A stretch of DNA of 64,000 nt, from positions 186,001 through 250,000 of the forward strand of contig JAFIFX010000001.1 in NCBI GenBank assembly GCA_020831805.1, given 5' to 3'. The first letter of the stretch is position 1. The number at the start of each line of letters is the position of its first letter. A model generated the notes under the pieces. That model was not told the origin of the DNA. It saw only the letters and a list, made by a program, of their open reading frames with translations, and ran no database searches. A program made the translations under genes and the position numbers. The DNA comes from Planctomycetota bacterium (GTDB lineage Bacteria; Planctomycetota; Phycisphaerae; Phycisphaerales; UBA1924). Shown here piece after piece: positions 34,302-43,076 of the stretch.

Positions 34302-34927
34302 TTCTCGCTCTCCCCCGCACCGCTTCGCACCGTGTCGCGTAAGTCCGTGTGCTTTCTGGGCTTGGAGCGACACCCAGCCAGCTTCAGGTTTCCCTGTCCG
34401 TCGCGTCCGTTCGCATCGGACCGAACCGTTTCGCGCAGAATGGGTCGGGGTTTTAGCCGTTCGGAATCCGGCATCGGATCCACCCCGGCGGTCCCTGTGG
34501 CGCGCTGCGTTTCGATGGCCGGTGATTCATCCGTCCGATCCGTCGGAGGCATCCGGTCCAACGCACCCGCAAGGTCGTGAACACCCAGCCGCGTGTAAAC
34601 GCCCAGCGTCAGCTTGGGGTCCGAGTGCCGGGCGAGTTCCTGTGCCTGTTTCACAGACGCCCCGGACTTGACCAGCATCGTGATGTAGCTGGCCCGCAGG
34701 GCATGGAAGTCAACCCGGCGCCGATCTCGATCCACTCCCCTCAGGAAGTCCGTGCCCGCTCGCTCCCGGCGTTCAGCTCGGCGAGACACCCCCCTCGGAT
34801 CCACCTCGCCCGTCGAGCAGCCAGACCAGCCCAAATGATGTCCCGGGCAGGACTTCCAGCGACTCGACATCGGGACGAACAACGCCCGCCTGGGTGCTTG
34901 CCACAAACACGAGCGAGCCGAAGCCAA
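34235..34927 (-). pseudogene. int: Tyrosine recombinase (integrase), truncated 5' end, altered 3' end
   Basis: The open frame codes for the C-terminal catalytic part of a phage-type integrase: the FHALR box (HxxR), ELARHSD about 26 residues later, and LGVYTRLG with the nucleophilic Tyr. The first conserved Arg and the core-binding domain are missing; upstream of about 34770 the frame stops matching, so the gene is truncated. The conserved C-terminal motifs are followed by a long tail that crosses the tRNA-derived repeat and ends APLYQLS inside the tRNA gene. In the circular form this frame would continue into the sequence at 46358-46164 instead. Remnant integrase of the element. Confidence 0.8.
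34259..34328. repeat. attL: 70-bp direct repeat covering the tRNA-Thr 3' half
   Basis: Begins TTTCGTAAAGCTCAGGTCGC in the anticodon loop and runs through the tRNA 3' end plus 27 bp of flank. The same sequence lies at 46359-46428 with one substitution (34309). Offset is exactly 12,100 bp. Because the left copy keeps the 5' half, tRNA function is preserved. Confidence 0.92.
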
Positions 34928-35483
34928 ACGCGAACCTACTCAGCGGCATGTGCAGTACCCCCATGGCAAGGGCCGGAACGACCCTGTTGCAAATCACAAT
35001 GCACCGAGGTGGGAGCGATGGCCAACGAAATCAGCTATTTTCGGTCGTTTCTTCCTTCATTACCGTGTCGAGGCGCGGGCTCCAACATAGCGCCACAACA
35101 GCGGACCCCCGACCGGACGCCGTGGAGCGAGTTCGGATCGGAAGACCGCCGGACGGCTCGGTCGAGCAGTGCGATCCGGCTGGCAGCCATCAATCCATGC
35201 CCGGCACCCCTATCGGATCAGCCGTGTGACCCAAACGCCTGGTCAGCACGGCGATATCGAGCCATTCGAGCCGGCCGTCGTTCAGCGAATGCTTACCGGA
35301 CAGCCGGCTGTTCACTTCCATGAGTGCGACCACATGAGATACCGATTGATGAGCGATAGCAACTCCGGATGGAACTGCCCAAGCCCGCCTCAGCTTCGCC
35401 TTGCTCACGTTGCTTCGTTCGGTTTGCTGGCCGAGAGGCTTGCTATGCGGGCAAGATCGCCTTGAACACGCAAGCTCATTCGG
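34928..35483. other. Unassigned region between integrase remnant and thioredoxin-like gene
   Basis: Several short frames are open, none with a recognisable domain. The best is a 72-codon minus-strand frame at 35190-35408 with a GTG start, which looks weakly coding but cannot be assigned. The integrase N-terminal half would be expected here and is not found, so this is probably eroded element DNA. Confidence 0.5.
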
Positions 35484-36506
35484 TCAGTCTCCTGCGGCGG
35501 AAGCGAGAGGCGGCTGTTCTTCGAGCAGCAACTGAAGCCGGTCCGCGAGTTGGTGAACCTCCAGATCTGCGCGCAGAACACCCGTCCGATCGACGACGAA
35601 GAGCCTGGGGATGCCATCGATGCCTGCAACATAACGCCACAGACGGAAAGTCTCGGCCGATGAGAACCCGTGCAGGTGGGGCCAGTCGAGCTTGTGGGTC
35701 TCTATCACTTGGCGTGCCTTGTCCATCGCGTCATCGGCGGGCATTTCGAGAGTGATCCCGACGAACTTGACGCCGTCCCCGGCGAAGCGTTCGCGGATGC
35801 GGCGCATCTCAGGCATCTTCACGATGCATGGACCACACCACGATGCCCATGCGTCAAAGACGACGATCTTGCCGAGCAGGTCTTCATGCGTCATCCGGTC
35901 GCCGTCGATCGTGGGCACATCAAACTCGAACTGCCCGCCGACCAGCGGCATAAAGGGTACTCGGTAGTTCTCGGCCTCTACCATGTTCTTGTACGCTCTG
36001 GCCCGCTCCAGCCGGCCTTCGTAGTCCAGCACAATGATGCCGAACCACTCCGCACGGGAGAGTACATCGTCATCCTTGTCGAAGTACTGTTTTCCGATCA
36101 CTGTGTCAGGAGTCTGCCTCCAGCTGTCTCGGCCAAAAATCTTCTCGCCGGATGCATCGAAGAAACGAGCCGCAAAGATCGGTTCTTTAGATACAGACTC
36201 GAACTCAACTCGCTGGAATGTGAGGCGTACCTCCTGGATCATGCCCTCTTCGACCACCGGCTCGACGAGAACCTCGCCGATGCCGTCGAGGGTGAACGAG
36301 GTCTTCTCCATCGTCTCGACGCTGGCCCGAATCGGCCCGAGGCCCCATCGATATCCGGGTGGCAGGTTGATCTCCGCCTCGCCCGTCTTCTGCTCACTCA
36401 CTCCCGGTTCGTCCGGCGCAGGCAACGAGTCCCTGGCGGCGGCGGGCGCTTGAAGGGCCATCGCAGCAAGGCAGGAAATCATCAAGCAACCCGTGACTCT
36501 CGGCAT
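35484..36506 (-). CDS. TlpA/ResA-like thioredoxin-domain protein, exported
   Basis: 340 residues. Signal peptide (GCLMISCLAAMALQAPAAA). A unique region of about 170 residues with a Pro-rich start (LPPGYRWGLGPIRASVE) follows, and then a TlpA/ResA-type thioredoxin domain: LLGKIVVFDAWASWCGPC with the redox motif at residues 223-227, RIRERFAGDGVKFVGITLE, and the cis-Pro in DGIPRLFVVDRTGVL. Family role: thiol-disulfide exchange in the periplasm. It is moderately lower in GC than the housekeeping genes. Placed within the tRNA-Thr element; no partner gene. The ATG at 36506 is the only good start. Confidence 0.86.
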   Translation of the reverse strand: MPRVTGCLMISCLAAMALQAPAAARDSLPAPDEPGVSEQKTGEAEINLPPGYRWGLGPIRASVETMEKTSFTLDGIGEVLVEPVVEEGMIQEVRLTFQRVEFESVSKEPIFAARFFDASGEKIFGRDSWRQTPDTVIGKQYFDKDDDVLSRAEWFGIIVLDYEGRLERARAYKNMVEAENYRVPFMPLVGGQFEFDVPTIDGDRMTHEDLLGKIVVFDAWASWCGPCIVKMPEMRRIRERFAGDGVKFVGITLEMPADDAMDKARQVIETHKLDWPHLHGFSSAETFRLWRYVAGIDGIPRLFVVDRTGVLRADLEVHQLADRLQLLLEEQPPLASAAGD

Positions 36507-36692
36507 GGCGCATCCTTTCAGGCATGGCTTCTGCGCGGCCCCTTGCTCCGAGCGCGTGCTCAGGACCCTCCGCGCGCCCCCGCCCGGCTCAGAGCATAAT
36601 CGATCATCGGGACCGGCACCAAGCAGAATCTCTGATGTGACTGCGAGAAGGATCGGAAATGCTGGTGCGTGTGCAGGTTGTCCGCTGCCTGC

Positions 36693-36824
36693 TGCTTCGG
36701 TTACCCCCTTACTTGGGTGATCGAGATCGACCCGGCCAACTGCAATGTCATCGCAGCGCGGTGGAAGGGGATCGCGGGATGCGTGGCGATGCGGGGTGGC
36801 GGGGGGCCACGAAACATGGTCTAG
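36693..36824 (+). pseudogene. DNA modification methylase C-terminal remnant
   Basis: An in-frame stretch reads CFGYPLTWVIEIDPANC followed by NVIAARWKGIAG, then a stop at 36822. This matches the end of N6-adenine/N4-cytosine DNA methylases of the phage ParB-methylase type (GIE.DP.YCDVI..RWE...G). No upstream methylase domain can be found, so it is a fragment. It overlaps the Fic stop by three bases, convergently. Weak on its own; the pattern IEIDPANC.VI is the main evidence. Confidence 0.45.
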
Positions 36825-37969
36825 CGCCCGGTCAGAATACTCAGATATGCCTCGTAGGCGTAGACCCGGTCGCGCTGCTTGCCGCTGGTTTCCCGCAGCA
36901 CCCCCGCTTGCTCCAAGATCTCGATCGCCTTGCGGGCCGTGGGCGCGGTCACGCCCAGCAGATCAACCACGGACGACACCGTGACGATCGGCTGGGACGG
37001 GAGCCGGTCGATCAGCTGGATGGCCGCCACGGTCGTCCCGGGGTTGGTCGTGATGGCCCGGCGGTCCCTGGCGACCAGGGCATGCAGCTCCGTGGCGACG
37101 CGGACGCCGTCCTCGGCGGCCTCGGCCACGCACTCCAAGAAGAACCGCGTCCAGCCCTCCCAGTCGCCGTTGGCCCGCACCGCGTCGAGCCGGGTGTAGT
37201 ACTGCGGCCTGCGCCGCTTGAACGCCACGCTCAAGTACAACAGCGGCTGGGTCAGCAGCCCCCAGTGCTCGACCAGCAGGGTGACCAGCATGCGGCCGAT
37301 GCGGCCGTTGCCGTCCAGGAACGGGTGGATGCTCTCGAACTGCGCGTGGGCCAGCCCGGCCTTGATCAGCGGCGGGAGCGGGTCCTCCGAATGGATCCAG
37401 CGGTCCAGCTCCGCCATCGCGCCGGGGACCTCCTCGGGCGGGGGCGGGACGTACGAGGCGTTGCCGGGGCGGCTGCCGCCGATCCAGTTCTGGCTGCGTC
37501 GGATCGCGCCGGGCATCTTCTCCGCGCCGCGCACGCCCTTCATCAGGACCTTGTGCGTCTCGCACAGCAGGCGGGCGCTCATCGGCAGCCCGGTCGGGTT
37601 GGCGATCAGGTCGCGGGCGCGGTTGAGCGCCTCGACGTAGTTGCAGACCTCCTCGACGTCGTCGGGCCGGTCGGCCTCCGAGGTCGCCTCGAACTGGGCG
37701 ACGTCGCGCAGCGTGGCCTGCGTCCCTTCGATCTGGGAGGAGAGCACCGCTTCCTTGCGGACGAAGCCGTAGAGGAACCACTCCGTGTCGGGGACCATCG
37801 AGCCCGCCATGGCCAGGCGGGCCACCGCGTCCTCGGCCTGGCGCAGGGCGTCGGCCACGGCGTCGGTGTCGAGCGGGGGGCCGGCGGGCGGGAGCGGCGC
37901 GGGCAGGAACGCCCGGACCTCCTCGCCGTGGGCCTTGGTGATCCGGAATGTGCCGGTCTGCCGGGCCAT
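36821..37969 (-). CDS. Fic-domain protein (adenylyltransferase)
   Basis: 382 residues. Family: AMPylation or other nucleotide transfer to a protein hydroxyl. The N-terminal inhibitory helix SSQIEG (residues 77-82, (S/T)xxxE) is class II. The catalytic Fic motif is HPFLDGNGRIGR at 215-226, in full. The C-terminal winged-helix-like segment (VSSVVDLLGVTAPTARKAIEILEQAGVLRE) is a predicted DNA-binding domain. Three palindromes with 31-bp spacing sit right upstream, so the protein may repress its own gene. No antitoxin gene is adjacent; inhibition is built in. Codon use resembles the host more than the neighbouring element genes. Confidence 0.93.
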   Translation of the reverse strand: MARQTGTFRITKAHGEEVRAFLPAPLPPAGPPLDTDAVADALRQAEDAVARLAMAGSMVPDTEWFLYGFVRKEAVLSSQIEGTQATLRDVAQFEATSEADRPDDVEEVCNYVEALNRARDLIANPTGLPMSARLLCETHKVLMKGVRGAEKMPGAIRRSQNWIGGSRPGNASYVPPPPEEVPGAMAELDRWIHSEDPLPPLIKAGLAHAQFESIHPFLDGNGRIGRMLVTLLVEHWGLLTQPLLYLSVAFKRRRPQYYTRLDAVRANGDWEGWTRFFLECVAEAAEDGVRVATELHALVARDRRAITTNPGTTVAAIQLIDRLPSQPIVTVSSVVDLLGVTAPTARKAIEILEQAGVLRETSGKQRDRVYAYEAYLSILTGR

Positions 37970-37975
37970 GGCTGG

Positions 37976-38051
37976 GAAAAGATCCTTTCTCAGTGGATCA
38001 GTCTAAGAAACGATCGTTTCCTAGTCAAGATCGCTCGGAAAGGATCGTTTC
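37976..38051. promoter_or_regulatory. Three-site operator array upstream of the Fic gene
   Basis: Three 14-bp palindromes: 37976-37989 (GAAAAGATCCTTTC), 38007-38020 (GAAACGATCGTTTC, perfect) and 38038-38051 (GAAAGGATCGTTTC). The centres are 31 bp apart, three helical turns, so all sites face the same side. The first lies 7 bp upstream of the ATG. Likely binding site for the wHTH of the Fic protein or for an unseen regulator. Confidence 0.7.
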
Positions 38052-38205
38052 TTAAGCCCGAATAGGCGATTGCTGCCGGAAACCCCGGCCCGGGGGCCGG
38101 GAGAGCGTGCAAATGGCACGCCGCGCTCAGGCTCCGCCGCTCCGTCGAGAGTGGCCCTGTTTCTGGCGGTGACCATGCCGCCCCCCAAGACCTCTGGCGG
38201 TCATC

Positions 38206-38268
38206 TCCGCCCCGGGCTGAGTGCGGCCGGACCGTGTTGTGGTGCGCACGCCGCCGCTCGATCAGCAC
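38206..38268 (-). pseudogene. DDE transposase C-terminal remnant
   Basis: The minus strand reads MLIERRRAHHNTVRPHSARGG, which fits the end of IS3/IS481-type integrase-core transposases (Q.R..YNTVRPHSALG). Neither the DDE core nor inverted repeats are seen. About 20 residues only. Confidence 0.45.
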
Positions 38269-38668
38269 ATGCGACTGCGGCGGGGTCTCGAAGCGCTCGC
38301 GGTTCAGCAGAGGGGGAATAGGCCAGTCTGTGTCGAAAACATTTCAGAAAGATCTCCGCTTGTGGCACCCGGAGTGCGCTTTGGGGGGGACGGATGGATT
38401 CCCGGGTCCACGAAGGAGACGAGGAAGATGTTGCACACAGCCGACGGCGACGCACCTCCGGCCGCGATGGCCAACAAACCGGGCCATGTTCGGCTGGGCT
38501 GCGGGCCCGGGCCGGATCGCTGTCGGCGCGGATATCGCTGGGGATGCTGCTCAACGGGCTCATGGCCGGCATCACGGCGGCCCACCCCTGCTCATCACTG
38601 CATCATCGCACGCATGTAAGCATTCCAAGCAAACCGTTCCAAATTGACCAGAAACCACAGGAGTTCCC
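38269..38668. other. Gene-free stretch before the beta-helix protein gene
   Basis: About 400 bp with no supportable gene on either strand. It holds a ribosome-binding site AGGAG seven bases before the start at 38669. No promoter or repeat stood out. Confidence 0.5.
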
Positions 38669-41332
38669 ATGATTGATGGAATCACGACACGACCGACCAC
38701 ACTTCAGACGATGGCCCGGCGGCGGATGGCGATCGTCGCGGCCGCCGGCTTGGGGTTGAGCGCCTCGGCGTTCGCCAATGACATCAGTTGGGTAGGGTTC
38801 CAGGGGGGCTGTGCCAGCAGCCAGACGCACAACGCATCGTGGTTCGATGGCATGCACTGGTTCGGCTTTGTGGTGCCCGGGCTGCACGACCACGCGATTC
38901 TGCAAGCTCAGTTCGATCCGCAGGGGCATTCGGTTCCTCAGCGGTATCTTCACCTCGGGGACTTCACGAACTGCCCGGCCGGCTGCCCCAACCCCGCCTT
39001 CAGTCCCGGCGGGGACGCGACGGTGCGTCACCTGAGCGTGCTGGACGGCGTCTGGACCATCGACGGCAGCAGCGGCCGCAGCGGCCCAGGCTGCAGTCTC
39101 CCCGGACCAATGATGGGGACACTGACCGCGACGGACGGCATGGATATTGGATCGGACACACGAAGTGCCGAGCTGACCATCCTGAACACTACAGTTGGCA
39201 GTGGGCACTTTCGCGTGGCAGGGGGCCACGCCCCGACAATCGGCAGGCTGACGCTTAGTGGCTTGGACACAGAGGTTGACGGGGCGGTGTGCCTTGTTGG
39301 CCAAGGCCAAGGAAACTCAGGAACACTGATCGTCGAGAACAACGCCATGGCCAACTTCGGAAACTTCTTTGCAGTCGGTCGCGATGCTGGCGATGGGACA
39401 CTCACTGTCCGGACCGCCGGGACGATTGACGTGATGGGGGAAGTTTGGATTGGCCAGGGCTCTACAGCAAGTGCAGAGATCACCGGCATCGGCTCACGAC
39501 TTTCTAACATTTATAGCTTTGATGTGCCGAGATCGGGGTCTGGGACCATCAGCATCACCGGCGGAGGTCAAGTCTCTTCTGGAGCAGCACATCTGGGCTT
39601 CTGGACAGCAACACAGGGAACAGCCACAGTCGAGGGCGCCGGGTCTCGATGGGATTCCTCTGGCGATTTCAGGGTTGGTGGCGGTTTTTCACAGCAGACT
39701 GGCTTGGGTACTCTCTCGGTTCGGAATGGTGCTCAAGTCACTTCTAACTTCATGAGCATTGGCGATGAGGGTGGCACGGGATCGGTCGAGATCCGAGACC
39801 CGGGCTCGCACCTCAGCGGGTTGGCTGCTGTCGGCAGTACATGGGTGGGAAGCTACGGCGAGGTCACCATCGCCAACGGTGCTTCCGTTTCATCGCTTAT
39901 GCTCTCTGGTGAACCGCACTCTGCGTTCATCGGCACCGGCGACGATGCCTTTGGTAGAGTCACGGTCACCGGGTCCGTCAACACCCAGCTCGGAATGATC
40001 CGCTCACGCTGGGAAGGCATTGCTGAACTGAGCGTCTCCGGGGTGTGGCACAGCGAGACCGACGGCGAGGGTCAACTCATCATCACCGACGGCGGTGAGG
40101 TGGTGTGCAATATCGGCCGCGTCGCGTCGTACTGGCCGGCAAACCGCGGCTCTGCCGTTGTTCGCGGCCAGGGCTCGCACTGGATGATGGGTTCGAGCAT
40201 GATCATCGGCGCCCCCGGCGAGGTGACGGTCGAGGACGGCGGGACCGTGACAGTCGGCGCCACGCTGTTTCTTACCGGCCGACTCGGAGTCACCGGCGAT
40301 CAGTCCCGGGTCAATGTGCAGACTTCGGCGCTGTTTTACGCCGGGAGCTTCTGGACCGTGGACTCGGGCGCCGTGGTCGAGTTGGCAGAGAACTCCGGCA
40401 ACAACGGGACCAGTTTCGTCGGGGTCGCACAGGGCGAGGGTATCAGCCGCCTTGATATCACCGGCGCCGGCACGGCGTGGACGCAGCCTGGTCAGATGCA
40501 AGTTGGCCATCGCGGCGCCGGCGTGCTGCGAGTCTCCGACGGGGCCTTGCTCATCAGCGCGATCGGTGACTCGCCCTCCGGCAGCAGCGGCATCATCGGC
40601 TCCATGGCCGGACAAGTTCCTGCCGCCTCGGGAGAGGTCACGATTTCGGGCCCCGGCACGCTCTGGAGCCAGAACGGCAGCCTCCATGTCGGCTTCGAAG
40701 CGAGCGGCGACCTGCTGATCGAGGACGCCGGGGCCCTCCAATCCCTGCGGGGCTATGTGGCCCGCTTTCCCGGTTCGATCGGGAATGTCCGGATCACCGG
40801 CGCCGGCTCCGTCTGGGAGGTCGAAGAAGACCTCTTCGTCGGCGGCGGCGAGAACGGCGTGGGCGGAGAAGCGCTGCTCATCCTGGAAGGGGGCGCGACT
40901 GTCTCCTGCTCCACGCTCAGCATCACTCCCAACGGAACCTACCGCGTTCTGCTGAATCCCGACGGCACCGGTCAGATCATCGCTCAGACCGCTCAACTCG
41001 ACGGCACTTTGGAGCTTGTTCCCGCCCCGGGATACACGCCCATCAACGGCGACGAGTTCACGATCATCTCGTACACGGAGGCCGCGGGCGCCTTTGAAAC
41101 GGTCATCGGCGAAGGCTTCACCCTGCTCCAGGGTGCGGACGCTCTGACGGTCCGCTATGTGTGCGCCGCCGACTTCAACCAAGACGGCAGCGTCGATTTC
41201 TTCGACCTTTCGGACTACCTCGCGGCGTTCAACAGTGGCGATCTCGCCGCCGACTTCGCCGAGCCGTTCGGGACGCTGAACTTCTTCGATGTCGCGGCGT
41301 TCCTCCAGTTGTTCAAGGACGGGTGCCCCTGA
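38669..41332 (+). CDS. Large exported beta-helix repeat protein with dockerin-like tail
   Basis: 887 residues. Signal peptide (RRMAIVAAAGLGLSASAFA). The body consists of about 12 imperfect autotransporter-type repeats with the pattern VGxGxxGxGTLxVxxGAxVxSxxxxIGxxxGSxGxVxIxGxGSxW, predicted to form a parallel beta-solenoid. No beta-barrel translocator is present. A C-terminal calcium-loop module follows: CAADFNQDGSVDFFDLSDYL..., then LNFFDVAAFLQLFKDGCP. Likely a surface adhesin or matrix protein. The last 168 bp are nearly identical to those of the following gene. Lies inside the tRNA-Thr element; the middle is relatively low in GC. Confidence 0.85.
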   Translation: MIDGITTRPTTLQTMARRRMAIVAAAGLGLSASAFANDISWVGFQGGCASSQTHNASWFDGMHWFGFVVPGLHDHAILQAQFDPQGHSVPQRYLHLGDFTNCPAGCPNPAFSPGGDATVRHLSVLDGVWTIDGSSGRSGPGCSLPGPMMGTLTATDGMDIGSDTRSAELTILNTTVGSGHFRVAGGHAPTIGRLTLSGLDTEVDGAVCLVGQGQGNSGTLIVENNAMANFGNFFAVGRDAGDGTLTVRTAGTIDVMGEVWIGQGSTASAEITGIGSRLSNIYSFDVPRSGSGTISITGGGQVSSGAAHLGFWTATQGTATVEGAGSRWDSSGDFRVGGGFSQQTGLGTLSVRNGAQVTSNFMSIGDEGGTGSVEIRDPGSHLSGLAAVGSTWVGSYGEVTIANGASVSSLMLSGEPHSAFIGTGDDAFGRVTVTGSVNTQLGMIRSRWEGIAELSVSGVWHSETDGEGQLIITDGGEVVCNIGRVASYWPANRGSAVVRGQGSHWMMGSSMIIGAPGEVTVEDGGTVTVGATLFLTGRLGVTGDQSRVNVQTSALFYAGSFWTVDSGAVVELAENSGNNGTSFVGVAQGEGISRLDITGAGTAWTQPGQMQVGHRGAGVLRVSDGALLISAIGDSPSGSSGIIGSMAGQVPAASGEVTISGPGTLWSQNGSLHVGFEASGDLLIEDAGALQSLRGYVARFPGSIGNVRITGAGSVWEVEEDLFVGGGENGVGGEALLILEGGATVSCSTLSITPNGTYRVLLNPDGTGQIIAQTAQLDGTLELVPAPGYTPINGDEFTIISYTEAAGAFETVIGEGFTLLQGADALTVRYVCAADFNQDGSVDFFDLSDYLAAFNSGDLAADFAEPFGTLNFFDVAAFLQLFKDGCP

Positions 41333-41407
41333 ACCTGTAGTTGCTCTTCACCGTGGACGGTGGCTGGGCAGTAAGATTCGAGGACCCTTCCTTAAAAGGA
41401 GAGATCG

Positions 41408-42280
41408 ATGCAAGCAGTAATCATGAAAATTCAGTCTGTTGTGTCAGCAGCGGTGATGGGCTTGGCGGCGGTGGGTGCGGCGGGTGCGGCGGGGCAGTGC
41501 GACCTGGCCGATCTGTTCGGCGAAAATCAGCAGATCAACGCGGGTAGCAATCCCTTTTCTGTGGCGATCGGCGACCTCAACGGGGACGGCAAGTCCGACC
41601 TCGTCGTCCCGAACCAAGGATCTGACTCCATAAGCGTGCTGCTGGGCAACGGCGACGGTACATTCCAGCCACGCCAAGATTACGCTGTGGGCGACGCTCC
41701 CAAGTCCGTGGCGATCGGCGACCTCAATGGCGACGGTACGCCCGACCTTGTCGCCGCGAACTCTGGCTCAAACACCGTCAGCGTGCTGCTGGGCAACGGC
41801 GACGGCACCTTCCAGCCACGCCAAGATTACGCTGTGGGCTTCAATCCCTGGTCCGTGGCGATCGGCGACCTCGACGGCGACGGCGTGCCCGACCTTGCGA
41901 TCGCGAACTTCTGGTCCAACACCGTCAGCGTGCTGCTGGGCAACGGCGACGGCACCTTCCCGGTACGCCTGGACTTCCCCACCCACAGCGGTCCGAACTC
42001 CGTGGCGATCGGCGACCTGAACGGGGACGGGTCGCCCGACCTCGCGACCGCGAACTTCTTCTCCGACACCGTCAGCGTGCTGTTGAACCAGTGCGGGCAG
42101 CCCAATCCTTGCGCCGCCGACTTCAACCAAGACGGCAGCGTCGACTTCTTCGACCTGGCGGACTACATGGCGGCGTTCAACAGCGGCGATCTCGCCGCCG
42201 ACTTCGCCGAGCCGTTCGGGATGTTGAACTTCTTCGATGTCGCGGCGTTCCTCCAGTTGTTCAAGGACGGGTGCCCCTGA
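41408..42280 (+). CDS. Exported FG-GAP/VCBS-repeat protein with dockerin-like tail
   Basis: 290 residues. Signal peptide (VVSAAVMGLAAVGAAGAAG). Four FG-GAP/VCBS-type blades of about 49 residues follow, each with VAIGDLNGDG.PDL..AN..S.(T/S)(V/I)SVLLGNGDGTF; their Asp-rich DLNGDG loops would bind calcium. The copies are highly similar in DNA as well. The same C-terminal calcium-loop module as the gene before (CAADFNQDGSVDFFDLADYM...KDGCP) ends the protein. AAGGAGAG lies four bases before the ATG at 41408. Predicted surface protein. Confidence 0.88.
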   Translation: MQAVIMKIQSVVSAAVMGLAAVGAAGAAGQCDLADLFGENQQINAGSNPFSVAIGDLNGDGKSDLVVPNQGSDSISVLLGNGDGTFQPRQDYAVGDAPKSVAIGDLNGDGTPDLVAANSGSNTVSVLLGNGDGTFQPRQDYAVGFNPWSVAIGDLDGDGVPDLAIANFWSNTVSVLLGNGDGTFPVRLDFPTHSGPNSVAIGDLNGDGSPDLATANFFSDTVSVLLNQCGQPNPCAADFNQDGSVDFFDLADYMAAFNSGDLAADFAEPFGMLNFFDVAAFLQLFKDGCP

Positions 42281-42440
42281 GAAGACGCCCATTCATCTGA
42301 GTGCATAAGCGCTCGCCGCTCCTTGGACTGCCATGACAACGTCAAGCGGCATGGCCCGGGGGGTCATGAACCGACCGTGACCCCCCATTTCTAGGAGAAA
42401 GCCGTTCGCGTTCCTGTCCCGAAAGCAGTACACTGGACGG

Positions 42441-43076
42441 ATGCCTGAGGAAAAAGACCTATACGGCGGGGAAATCATTCCCTCATCAAGTGGTTCCCCC
42501 CACCAGGCCAGGCTGCCTGAGGATCTGATTCTGGAACTCACCGATGAACTCCGCGGCGTGGCCCAGTCGCTGCTCGCCTCAGAGCGTCCGGGACACACAC
42601 TCCAGGCGACCGCCCTGATCAGCGAGTTGTGGCTCCGCATGGTGCCGGGGAACGGACGGACCCGGTTCAACTCCCGGGTGGCGTTCATGGCCTACGCCTC
42701 GTCGGCCGTCCGGAACATCCTGGTTGACCACGCCCGGCGCCGTTCGGCCGACAAACGCGGCGGCGGGAAGTGGGTGCGGTCGGGCGACTGCGAAGGACTT
42801 GCCTGCCCGCCGGGCCGGATCTGGGAGGGGCGGTCGCTGCTCGAACTGGACGAGGAACTCGATCTGCTCGCGGAAACGCAAAGTCAGTGCGCGCAGGTCT
42901 TCGAAATGCGCTTCTTTGGAGGGATGAGTTTCCCGGAAGTGGCGGAATGGCTGGGGATCACGGTGCCCGCGGCGAAGCAGAACTGGGAGTTCGCCCGGGC
43001 ATGGCTGGCAACCCGGCTCGATCCGAAGGGGGTGAACGGTGCGCGAATGGACGGATACCACCCCGACCACGCCTGA
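42441..43076 (+). CDS. ECF-family RNA polymerase sigma factor (planctomycete type)
   Basis: 211 residues. Regions: sigma2 (LTDELRGVAQSLLASER...LQATALISELWLRM, RFNSRVAFMAYASSAVRNILVDHARRRSADKRGG) and sigma4 (QVFEMRFFGGMSFPEVAEWLGITVPAAKQNWEFARAWL). The DHARRR.A.KRGG pattern is typical of the ECF group annotated as TIGR02999 in planctomycetes, which is nearly always paired with a serine/threonine kinase. It overlaps that kinase gene by 38 bp here. It probably controls its own neighbours; no anti-sigma gene is visible. Confidence 0.93.
   Translation: MPEEKDLYGGEIIPSSSGSPHQARLPEDLILELTDELRGVAQSLLASERPGHTLQATALISELWLRMVPGNGRTRFNSRVAFMAYASSAVRNILVDHARRRSADKRGGGKWVRSGDCEGLACPPGRIWEGRSLLELDEELDLLAETQSQCAQVFEMRFFGGMSFPEVAEWLGITVPAAKQNWEFARAWLATRLDPKGVNGARMDGYHPDHA

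Noticed and set aside
36659..38065. Plus-strand open frame antisense to the Fic gene
   Set aside because: The Fic protein has a complete catalytic motif on the other strand; the antisense frame has no recognisable domain.
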